Of a stretch of 10,692 nt of DNA, positions 5,150-10,692 are shown piece after piece. Each line of letters starts with the position of its first letter. The stretch's first letter is position 1. Source of the stretch: Deltaproteobacteria bacterium (lineage in GTDB: Bacteria > Desulfobacterota > Desulfarculia > Adiutricales > Adiutricaceae); contig JAIRNQ010000029.1 in NCBI GenBank assembly GCA_031257955.1, positions 1-10,692 on the forward strand, given 5' to 3'. The translations under genes were made by a program, and so were the position numbers. The notes under the pieces are model-generated. The model was given only the letters and a program-made list of their open reading frames with translations. It did no database searches and was not told the DNA's origin.

Positions 5150-6475
5150 ATGCCAAAAGATGCCATTCCTAGCGCCGCGGATTTGAAAGCCAGCCCGGAC
5201 GCGCCCTTGGCCCCCGGCGGCGGCAAACCCGGTGCCAATCAGGCCGGCGCCGACAAACCCGGCGCCGGCAAAACCGGCGGCGGCAAGGCCGTGGGGCGGG
5301 CCCTGGCCGTCTTTCTCGTCTTGGGCTTGGCCTGGCTGGCTTACTGGTTCGTTTATCTTAGGCCCTACGTCTCAACCGACGACGCCTACGTGGTCGGTAA
5401 CCAAATACGCCTTAGCCCCAGGACCTCGGGCACGATCTCGGGGATCCTCTTCGACAACACCCAGGCGGTCGGGGCCGGGGAAGTGGTGGTCAATCTCGAT
5501 CCCACCGACGCCGAGCTGGCCCTGCGCAAGGCCCGGGAGGATCTGGCCGTGGCCGTGAGGCAAATCGCCAGCCAAAAGTCGGAACTGGGACGCCTGGCCG
5601 CCGTGGTGACCGCCCGGGAGGGCGATTTGGCCCTGATCGAAGGCGAGTACCAAAGGCGCAAGAACCTAAAGGCCGGATCCTCGGTAACCGCCGAGGAGGT
5701 CGAGCGCTACCGCCAGCAAACAGAAGTGGCCCGGGCCAACCTGGAGGCGGCCAAGCGGGGCCTGGAAACCCAGGAAGTCTTGGTCGGCGGGACGGAAATC
5801 CCCGACCACCCCCAGGTCCGGCTGGCCCTCCATGGGCTCAAGGAAGCTTGGTTGGCCCTGGGGCGCTGCCAGGTCAGGAGCCCGGCCGCCGGGCTGGTGG
5901 CCCGGCGGACCGCCCAGGTTGGCTCTTACGTGACCCCGGCCACCAACCTCATGGCCATCGTGCCCCTGGGCGACGTCTGGGTTGAGGCCAACTTCAAGGA
6001 AAGCCAACTGGGCCAAATACGACCCGGACACCGGGCCCTAATCACCGCCGACATGTACGGCGGATCGGTTACCTACCGGGGGACGGTACTGGGGTTTTCG
6101 CCCGGGACCGGCAGCGTTTTTTCTCTCCTTCCGGCCGAAAACGCCACCGGCAACTGGATCAAGGTGGTCCAGAGGGTTCCGGTTAAAATACTTCTCGATC
6201 CCGCCGACTTGGCCGATAATCCCCTGCTGCTGGGCCTCTCCCTCAGGGTCCGGGTTAACGTTTCCGAGGCCCCCGGCCCGGTCCCCCGGGAACCGGAGTT
6301 AGCCTCGCTGCGGGCCGCCGAGCCCGACGAGGGCCTCGAAGCCCTGGAGGCCGCGATCCAAACCATCATGGCCGAAAACCTCAGCCCGACCGGGGCGGCA
6401 CCCGCCGGGGCCGGCCAAGCGGGATCGGGTCAACCTGGACCGGCGCCTAGCGCCGCCGAGTCCCCAAAACCATGA
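5150..6475 (+). CDS. emrA: EmrA-type membrane fusion (HlyD) protein of an MFS efflux pump
   Basis: A 441-residue periplasmic adaptor. A cytoplasmic Gly/Ala/Lys/Pro-rich lead (1-48) precedes one transmembrane helix (about 49-70), then RPYVSTDDAYVVGN, the EmrA signature, a biotinyl-lipoyl-like half, a helical hairpin rich in Ala, Glu and Arg (about 120-220), the second lipoyl half and beta-barrel with NFKESQL (281-287) and ENATGNWIKVVQRVPV (from 330). In known systems EmrA links EmrB in the inner membrane to TolC. ATG 5150 has only a weak GGGTG (5139-5143) upstream. Its TGA overlaps the transporter's ATG by four bases. The C-terminal 30 residues are an Ala/Gly/Pro-rich tail beyond the usual family end. 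No TolC-like gene is nearby, so an outer-membrane factor must be encoded elsewhere. Confidence 0.92.
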   Translation: MPKDAIPSAADLKASPDAPLAPGGGKPGANQAGADKPGAGKTGGGKAVGRALAVFLVLGLAWLAYWFVYLRPYVSTDDAYVVGNQIRLSPRTSGTISGILFDNTQAVGAGEVVVNLDPTDAELALRKAREDLAVAVRQIASQKSELGRLAAVVTAREGDLALIEGEYQRRKNLKAGSSVTAEEVERYRQQTEVARANLEAAKRGLETQEVLVGGTEIPDHPQVRLALHGLKEAWLALGRCQVRSPAAGLVARRTAQVGSYVTPATNLMAIVPLGDVWVEANFKESQLGQIRPGHRALITADMYGGSVTYRGTVLGFSPGTGSVFSLLPAENATGNWIKVVQRVPVKILLDPADLADNPLLLGLSLRVRVNVSEAPGPVPREPELASLRAAEPDEGLEALEAAIQTIMAENLSPTGAAPAGAGQAGSGQPGPAPSAAESPKP

Positions 6476-8013
6476 ACCGGCCCCTGGGCGAAAGGCCCCC
6501 GCTGACCGGGATTAAGCTGATGATCCTGACCGTGGCCATGCCCTTGGCCACTTTTATGCAGGTCATCGACGCCACCATCGCCAACGTGGCCGTCCCGACC
6601 ATCGCCGGCAATTTGGGGGCCTCCTATTCCCAGGGCACCTGGGTCATCACCACCTACGGGGTGGCCAACGCCATCGCCCTGCCCCTGACCGGCCGGTTGG
6701 CCCAAAAGTTTGGCGAGGTCCGGCTCTTTATCTTCTCCTCGGCCCTCTTCGCCCTCTCCTCGCTGGCCTGCGGCCTTTCTGGTAACCTGTCGGTTCTCAT
6801 CATCTGTAGGGTCTTCCAGGGGGCCCTGGGCGCCCCCATGATGCCCCTGGCCCAAACCCTTCTGATGAACAACTACCCCAAGCGCCTCCAAATGATGGCC
6901 ATCGCCCTCTGGTCCACCACCGTTTCGGTGGCCCCGGTTTTGGGGCCCATACTGGGCGGCTACATCAGCGACAACTACCACTGGAGCTGGATCTTCATAA
7001 TCAACGTCCCCATAGGGGCGGTGGTGGTCGTCTTGGCCCACCTGACCTTGGGCGATCGGGAGACCAAGCGCTCGGAACCCCGTTGGAGCGCCATAAGTTT
7101 TGGCCTGTTGGTCTTGGGCGTAGGCGCCTTGCAGCTCCTTCTGGACCGCGGGCGGGAAATGGACTGGTTCAATTCCCCGGAAGTGGTGGCCATGGCCGCG
7201 ATGGCCGTGGTCGGGATTACGTTGCTGCTCATATGGGAGTCAAAGAACCCCGAGCCGTTAATCGATCTAAGCCTCTTTAAGTCGCGCAACTACACCGTTG
7301 GCCTGACCCTCATCAGCTTGGGCATGATGCTGTACCTGGGCATGGTCGTCTTGCTGCCCCTCATGCTCCAACGCAACTTTGGGTTCACCGCCACCCTGGC
7401 CGGTTTGGTCACGGCCCCGGTGGGGCTATTTCCCGTCTTGACCACCCCCATCATCGGACGCTTCGGGAGCAAGATCGACCAGCGCTATCTCATCACCTTC
7501 AGTTTCGCCGTCTTTCTGGGGGTCTCCTTCTACCGTTCCTATTTTTTCCCCCAGGCCGACATAAGTTTCGTGGTCGTCCCCCAATTCGTCATAGGCCTGG
7601 CCATGGCCTGTTTCATGGTTCCCATAAACTCCCTTAGTTTCATCGGCATGGACCCCAAAAAAATCGCCGGGGCCTCGGGGGTCTTTAACTGCGTCCGTAC
7701 CCTCTTCGGGGCCATCGGCGCCTCGGCCGTGACCACTATCTGGGAGCGCCGAGAGGCCCTCCACCACGTCCGCCTCACCGGCCACGTCGATCCCTTTAAC
7801 CCGGTGGCCCTGGACGCCCTCAACGGCCTGACCGGCCTGGGCCTGTCCCAGGAACAGGCGGCCGGCTTCCTGGCCCGCCAAATCACCAACCAGGGCTTCG
7901 TGCTGGCCGGGGCCGAGATATTTCGCCTCTGCGCCATCTGCTACGTAGTCATGATCGCCCTTACTTGGCTCGCCAAGCCCTTCAAGGCCTCCGCCTTCCT
8001 AGGCGACGACTAA
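6472..8013 (+). CDS. emrB: EmrB/QacA-family (DHA2) MFS multidrug transporter
   Basis: A 513-residue proton-driven exporter of the 14-helix DHA2 group, of normal length. Helix 1 carries D33-A-T35 in the conserved QVIDATIANVAVPTI; motif A is GRLAQKFGEVR (74-84); the antiporter motif C is APVLGPILGGYI (154-165). Hydrophobic segments continue to about residue 505. Substrates are expected to be hydrophobic toxic compounds, but specificity cannot be read from sequence. ATG 6472 overlaps emrA by ATGA, implying translational coupling and equal production. The stop codon TAA (8011-8013) lies in the loop of a perfect 12-bp hairpin. Confidence 0.93.
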   Translation: MNRPLGERPPLTGIKLMILTVAMPLATFMQVIDATIANVAVPTIAGNLGASYSQGTWVITTYGVANAIALPLTGRLAQKFGEVRLFIFSSALFALSSLACGLSGNLSVLIICRVFQGALGAPMMPLAQTLLMNNYPKRLQMMAIALWSTTVSVAPVLGPILGGYISDNYHWSWIFIINVPIGAVVVVLAHLTLGDRETKRSEPRWSAISFGLLVLGVGALQLLLDRGREMDWFNSPEVVAMAAMAVVGITLLLIWESKNPEPLIDLSLFKSRNYTVGLTLISLGMMLYLGMVVLLPLMLQRNFGFTATLAGLVTAPVGLFPVLTTPIIGRFGSKIDQRYLITFSFAVFLGVSFYRSYFFPQADISFVVVPQFVIGLAMACFMVPINSLSFIGMDPKKIAGASGVFNCVRTLFGAIGASAVTTIWERREALHHVRLTGHVDPFNPVALDALNGLTGLGLSQEQAAGFLARQITNQGFVLAGAEIFRLCAICYVVMIALTWLAKPFKASAFLGDD

Positions 8014-8028
8014 GGCCGTCGCCTAGGA
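7997..8028 (+). repeat. Perfect 12-bp hairpin enclosing the emrB stop codon
   Basis: TCCTAGGCGACG (7997-8008) and its exact reverse complement (8017-8028) flank an 8-base loop that contains the TAA stop. There is no T-run after it, so factor-independent termination is unlikely; roles in mRNA 3' stability, translation termination or as a recombination or protein-binding site are possible. Confidence 0.8.
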
Positions 8029-8145
8029 GAGCCCTGGGAACGGCCCCGGGGACCGTCCTCGCGAATCTTTTGGCCCGCCCGAATCCTTCGCCGGACCGGC
8101 ATTACTCCCTCCAGAATCCTGCCCTTAAATGGCCACCGCCAGTTT

Positions 8146-8181
8146 CCCCGTCAGGTTCCCCGTCAGGTTCCCCGCCAGGTT
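8146..8181 (+). repeat. 12-bp tandem repeat, three copies
   Basis: CCCCGTCAGGTT occurs at 8146-8157 and 8158-8169, and with one change (CCCCGCCAGGTT) at 8170-8181, preceded by a degenerate copy. It abuts a T-run (8180-8185) a few bases before the -35 box. Confidence 0.85.
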
Positions 8182-8188
8182 TTTTCGG

Positions 8189-8217
8189 TTGCCAATTTTG
8201 CCCAGGTTTGATATAAC
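8189..8217 (+). promoter_or_regulatory. Sigma-70 promoter for the umuD-like gene
   Basis: TTGCCA (8189-8194), 17-base spacer, TATAAC (8212-8217): five of six matches in each box. Expected transcript start near 8224, giving a leader of about 98 bases. CGGTTGC is repeated at 8187-8193 and 8217-8223, and GTT-N6-AAC (8206-8217) overlaps the -10 box; either might be a repressor site, but neither matches a LexA box I can name with confidence. Confidence 0.75.
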
Positions 8218-8321
8218 GGTTGCGATATTTAGCCTAACTTATGGCTTGTGTAGGGTGCCGGCCTTCCAAAAGACTCTCGCCCGCACAAACATCCCCACCC
8301 CACCGAAAGCCGGAAACCTTT

Positions 8322-8765
8322 ATGGGCCCCAAGCCAAAGCTAACCGTCATCGGGGCCGAGACGGCGGACGGCCCCAGGCCGACCGGCAGCCCCCTATACC
8401 TGGAAAGCATTTCGGCCGGCTTCCCCTCGCCGGCCGACGACTACGTCACCGATTTTTTGGACCTCCAGCGACTGGTGGTCAAGAACCCGGCGGCCACTTT
8501 CTTTCTGCGGGTCAGCGGCGACTCCATGTCCGGGGCCGGCATCAACGACGGCGATCTCCTGGTGGTGGACCGCTCCAAACCGGCCGGCCAAGGCAGCGTG
8601 GTCATCGCCTCACTGGACGGGGAACTTACGGTAAAAAGGCTCAGGAAAAGGGGCGCCAATCTCTACCTGGCCCCGGAAAACCCCGACTACGCCGAGATCG
8701 ACATAACCGAGCGGGAAGACACCATGGTCTGGGGCGTGGTCACTTACGTCGTCCACAAGCTCTGA
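8322..8765 (+). CDS. umuD: UmuD-like S24 family self-cleaving peptidase
   Basis: A 147-residue protein close to E. coli UmuD (139 residues) in length and pattern. The probable autocleavage bond is Ala32-Gly33 in ISAGFPSPADDYV; catalytic Ser68 is in SGDSM and Lys105 in DGELTVK. Other conserved blocks are INDGDLLVVDRS and GVVTYVVHKL. In E. coli, RecA-ssDNA triggers cleavage to UmuD', which joins UmuC as DNA polymerase V for translesion synthesis in the SOS response. The ATG 8322 start fits UmuD length; GGAAA (8312-8316) is a weak ribosome binding site. No umuC follows, which is unusual, since umuD and umuC normally form an operon; it may act with a polymerase encoded elsewhere or be a remnant. 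A stand-alone LexA/phage-repressor-type S24 protein is less likely because no DNA-binding domain is present. Confidence 0.9.
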   Translation: MGPKPKLTVIGAETADGPRPTGSPLYLESISAGFPSPADDYVTDFLDLQRLVVKNPAATFFLRVSGDSMSGAGINDGDLLVVDRSKPAGQGSVVIASLDGELTVKRLRKRGANLYLAPENPDYAEIDITEREDTMVWGVVTYVVHKL

Positions 8766-8768
8766 CCG

Positions 8769-8811
8769 CCGCCAAACCGGTCGTCGGCAACCGTTTTGGC
8801 GGTTTCCCTTT
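8769..8811 (+). terminator. Probable terminator after umuD-like gene
   Basis: CCGCCAAA (8769-8776) pairs with TTTGGCGG (8795-8802), loop 18 bases, followed by TTTCCCTTT (8803-8811), starting four bases after the stop. The T-run is interrupted by CCC, so termination may be partial. Confidence 0.5.
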
Positions 8812-8875
8812 GGCCGCGGCGCCCGTTTTACCGACGCTTTCCCCATGTCCCACGGTCTTTCCGGCAAGGTGACCC

Positions 8876-9712
8876 GTGACGATTCTGGAACATACTTTCA
8901 TCCATATCCGGGGCCTCAAAACGGCCGACAAAGAACGGGCCCTATGGGAACGGGGCATCAAGAACCACGAGGATCTGCTCCGTTCCGGGTTGTTGCCCGC
9001 TTCCGCCGGCCAGGCCGACTGGTACGCCCAAACCAAAAGGGCCATCGCCGAAGGGGATCACGACTACTTCGCCGAGCGTCTGCCCCGGGATCAGCACTAC
9101 CGGGTGGCCATGGCCTTTCCGAAAGAAACGGCCTTCCTGGACATCGAAACCACCGGCCTGAGCCGCCAGTATGACCAAATCACCATAGTCGGCTGGTCCC
9201 TGGGCGGCGACTTTAAGGTCATGGTCTACGGCCGCGACGATCCCCTGGAACTGACCCGGGATCTGGGCCAGGCCAAAGCCCTGGTCACTTTCAACGGCAA
9301 AACCTTCGACGTGCCTTTCCTGAACCGATCTTTTACCGATCTAGCCATCCCCAAGGCCCACGTCGACCTTCGCTACCTCTGCAAAAAAGTCGGCCTGAAC
9401 GGCGGACAAAAGTCCATCGAGCGGGAAATCGGCTTGCGGCGCCTGGAAGGCGACGGGGACGGGCGGATGGCCGTGGCCCTTTGGTACGCCTATAAAGGCG
9501 GCCGAAACGACCAGTCCAGAAAGAAGGCCCTTAAAGATTTGATTATCTACAACTTCGCCGACGTCAACGCCATGAAGCTCATCTTTGACGCTTGCCTGGA
9601 ACGCTTGGCCAGACGGGGCCACCTGCCCCAACATTACGGCGACCACTTTAAACCCCTCTCCCGCCGACCCGACTTTGAAAACTCCTTCCCCTTCAGCCTC
9701 GAACCATTTTAA
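8876..9712 (+). CDS. YprB-like ribonuclease H-fold (DEDD) exonuclease-like protein
   Basis: A 278-residue protein of the RNase_H_2/YprB type (PF13482), related to DEDD 3'-5' exonucleases. Motif I is AFLDIETTGL with Asp89 and Glu91; motif II is VTFNGKTFDVPFL with Asp145; Asp164 lies in HVDLRYL; the last acidic residue is Asp229 in YNFADVNAM. Together these supply the metal-binding carboxylates, so the protein is probably an active nuclease. The N-terminal block TFIHIRGLKTADKERALWERGI (two parts) is seen in bacterial members of the group. GTG 8876 is the start, with AAGG (8866-8869) 6 bases upstream. It lies 110 bases after the umuD-like gene on the same strand, beyond a probable terminator; a shared DNA-repair role is only inference. 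Substrate, DNA or RNA, cannot be told. Confidence 0.85.
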   Translation: MTILEHTFIHIRGLKTADKERALWERGIKNHEDLLRSGLLPASAGQADWYAQTKRAIAEGDHDYFAERLPRDQHYRVAMAFPKETAFLDIETTGLSRQYDQITIVGWSLGGDFKVMVYGRDDPLELTRDLGQAKALVTFNGKTFDVPFLNRSFTDLAIPKAHVDLRYLCKKVGLNGGQKSIEREIGLRRLEGDGDGRMAVALWYAYKGGRNDQSRKKALKDLIIYNFADVNAMKLIFDACLERLARRGHLPQHYGDHFKPLSRRPDFENSFPFSLEPF

Positions 9713-9767
9713 CTGCCACTCCCGCGCCCGCCGGGACCGAGAGGGTGCGGTCACCCCCTCGCGCCAA

Positions 9768-9945
9768 AGGGCCCCATAAACGCCTTTAAACGCGCCCCAG
9801 GGCCGGCCTACCGCCGAGGCTGGGGACCCACCCACCTTTCGCCAGAAGGGCCCCATAAACGCCTTTAAACGCGCCCCAGGGCCGGCCTACCGCCGAGGCT
9901 GGTGGGACCCACCCACCTTTCGCCAGAAGGGCCCCATAAACGCCT
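9768..9945 (+). repeat. 79/81-bp tandem repeat, about 2.2 copies
   Basis: Each copy begins AGGGCCCCATAAACGCC: copy 1 at 9768-9846, copy 2 at 9847-9927 with two extra bases near its middle (GGTGGGACCC versus GGGGACCC), and a partial third copy at 9928-9945 that stops abruptly at the AT-richer DNA. The copies are otherwise almost identical, suggesting recent duplication. Inside are TTTAAA and GGCCGGCC-type palindromic words. No spacers, so not CRISPR. Confidence 0.9.
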
Positions 9946-10181
9946 TATCGGGAACGAGGCTAAAGAGATTATTTACCTGGGGATGACAATTTATGGCCAT
10001 GGCACCGAAATTAAGGCTGTTTTTGGCTCGAAGTTGAGCCAGGATGGCGCCTGTAGCTGGCTGGGAACCCAATCACCCAATCGTCCCGCAAGGTATCTTT
10101 CGCCTCCGACATCAAGTTCGGTTACGGACCACAATCCCCTAAAATATCGCGACTAATGGCCGAGGCTTGGAGGTTAGCCAA

Positions 10182-10235
10182 GATCGTCCCGTGAACGCTT
10201 ACGATCAACTTACTATTTATGTACCCGTTCACGGG
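10182..10235. repeat. 10-bp perfect inverted repeat with an overlapping competing dyad
   Basis: CCCGTGAACG (10188-10197) and its exact reverse complement CGTTCACGGG (10226-10235) enclose 28 bases. A second dyad, GATCGT (10182-10187) with ACGATC (10201-10206), interleaves with it so both cannot easily form at once. It lies about 290 bases before the AAA-ATPase-like gene. Confidence 0.7.
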
Positions 10236-10527
10236 CTGACTGGAGGGACCCAAGTCGAAGTTCGCCCTCATTGAATTCGATATTTATTACTCCGTGGCAC
10301 TGGGAGTTATCCACTCCGCTTGGAGGATGACCACCGCTGGCCGAAGACGTCCTCGGTTATCCCACCCACCCTATGGCATGCCCAATTGTCCCGTCATGGA
10401 GAAAGCAAGTATGGCTATCGGATAAACCTTGTCTTAACGGCTTGCCGGTGATACTCTGTTCATATCGTTTCAGGAGGACAGGTCTTTCAAGAAACCGAGA
10501 TTTTAGCCTGACGGAATGGAGAAAAGT

Positions 10528-10692
10528 ATGCGCGCGCTTCCAAGCGATGGTCAAACTTTCAGGAAAATAAGAAAAAATGACCTTCTTTACGTGGATAAAA
10601 CGAAATATTTATATGATATCGTTAAAACTGAGGGCTGTTTTTTTCTCTCCCGTCCCCGCCGTTTCGGAAAATCGCTTCTGCTGGGGGCGGCC
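10528..10692 (+). CDS. AAA-ATPase-like protein (PF09820), N-terminal part only
   Basis: The first 55 residues of a gene that continues beyond the window. They contain NDLLYVDKTKYLYDIV followed by FFLSRPRRFGKSLLL, the Walker A-type RPRRFGKS signature of the predicted AAA-ATPase family PF09820, whose members are usually around 500 residues and often carry a C-terminal PD-(D/E)XK nuclease-like domain (DUF1703). GGAG (10518-10521) lies 6 bases before ATG 10528, fixing the start. The cellular role of the family is not established; the genes are often present in many copies per genome and behave as accessory genes. The AT-richer codons differ from the GC-rich genes at 750-9700, consistent with horizontal transfer. 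Confidence 0.88.
   Translation, partial: MRALPSDGQTFRKIRKNDLLYVDKTKYLYDIVKTEGCFFLSRPRRFGKSLLLGAA

Larger units (their letters stand above)
8029..8321 (+). other. Leader and promoter region of the umuD-like gene
   Basis: Together with the hairpin before it, roughly 300 bases between emrB and the umuD-like gene. It holds a 12-bp tandem repeat (8146-8181) and a promoter (8189-8217). An in-frame ATG at 8241 could extend the UmuD frame by 27 residues, but it has no ribosome binding site and would lie outside the family. Confidence 0.6.
9713..10527. other. Gene-poor region with tandem repeats and a shift to AT-richer DNA
   Basis: About 815 bases without a supported gene. It begins with an imperfect hairpin GAGGGTG / CACCCCCTC (9741-9760), then a 79/81-bp tandem repeat (9768-9945), after which composition becomes AT-richer. 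It also holds small dyads TGGCTC/GAGCCA (10024-10041) and CTTGG/CCAAG (10166-10182) and a 10-bp hairpin (10188-10235). Short frames at 9902-10156 and 10373-10570 show no protein family features and no ribosome binding site. The region may contain the promoter of the AAA-ATPase-like gene, but I see no clear one. Confidence 0.6.

Noticed and set aside
8205..8223. LexA box at the umuD-like promoter
   Set aside because: GTT-N6-AAC and CGGTTGC repeats are present, but they do not match the E. coli CTG-N10-CAG box or the Geobacter-type pattern I compared, so no LexA site is called.
9902..10156. 84-codon GTG-started frame after the tandem repeat
   Set aside because: No ribosome binding site, start lies inside the repeat and no recognisable features; left as unexplained.
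10182..10235. H-type pseudoknot
   Set aside because: There is no linker between the first and second 5' strands to cross a 10-bp stem, so the two stems are better seen as alternatives.
10373..10570. 65-codon frame overlapping the PF09820 start
   Set aside because: It overlaps a recognised gene start in another frame and has no protein-like features.
1..10692. tRNA or rRNA genes
   Set aside because: I found no cloverleaf with a T-arm GGTTCGA-type sequence and no rRNA-like segment on either strand.
1..10692. Complete insertion sequence
   Set aside because: No recognisable transposase and no pair of terminal inverted repeats with target duplications was found.

Overview
The window looks like a piece of a GC-rich bacterial chromosome, most plausibly a deltaproteobacterium (Desulfobacterota). 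This rests on the combination of a DUF1638 protein, a COG4087 soluble P-type-ATPase-like HAD protein and a YprB-type RNase H-like protein, together with gene style. No rRNA, tRNA or ribosomal marker is present, so the placement is tentative. The middle (about 650 to 9700) is GC-rich and dense in GGCC/CCGG words. The two ends (1 to 260 and about 9950 to 10692) are clearly more AT-rich and look like accessory DNA.

Layout: 1-758 has no convincing gene but holds an open frame without a start, a possible promoter, stem-loops and a 12-bp perfect inverted repeat. 759-1202 is an XRE-type helix-turn-helix protein with a lysine/alanine/proline-rich tail, closed by a strong intrinsic terminator. Convergent to it is a DUF1638 protein (1339-2079, minus). 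After a 500-base GGCC-rich gap come a COG4087 HAD protein (2609-3079) and a small predicted lipoprotein (3199-3651). The 38-bp 3' end of the HAD gene is duplicated between the two.

The best-understood unit is a multidrug efflux module: a TetR-family regulator (4111-4992) behind a good sigma-70 promoter with operator-like palindromes, then an EmrA-type membrane fusion protein (5150-6475) and an EmrB/QacA-type 14-helix MFS transporter (6472-8013), translationally coupled by an ATGA overlap. No outer-membrane TolC partner is in the window. The transporter stop codon sits in the loop of a perfect 12-bp hairpin.

Downstream are a UmuD-like self-cleaving S24 peptidase with its own good promoter (8322-8765) but no umuC beside it, and a YprB-like DEDD exonuclease/RNase H-fold protein (8876-9712). 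The window then passes through a 79/81-bp tandem repeat and an AT-richer, gene-poor stretch into the start of a PF09820 AAA-ATPase-like gene that runs off the right edge.

I do not see an evident undescribed multi-gene system. The most interesting signals are structural: the hairpin at the emrB stop, duplication of a gene end, several short tandem repeats upstream of genes, and the orphan umuD next to a nuclease gene.
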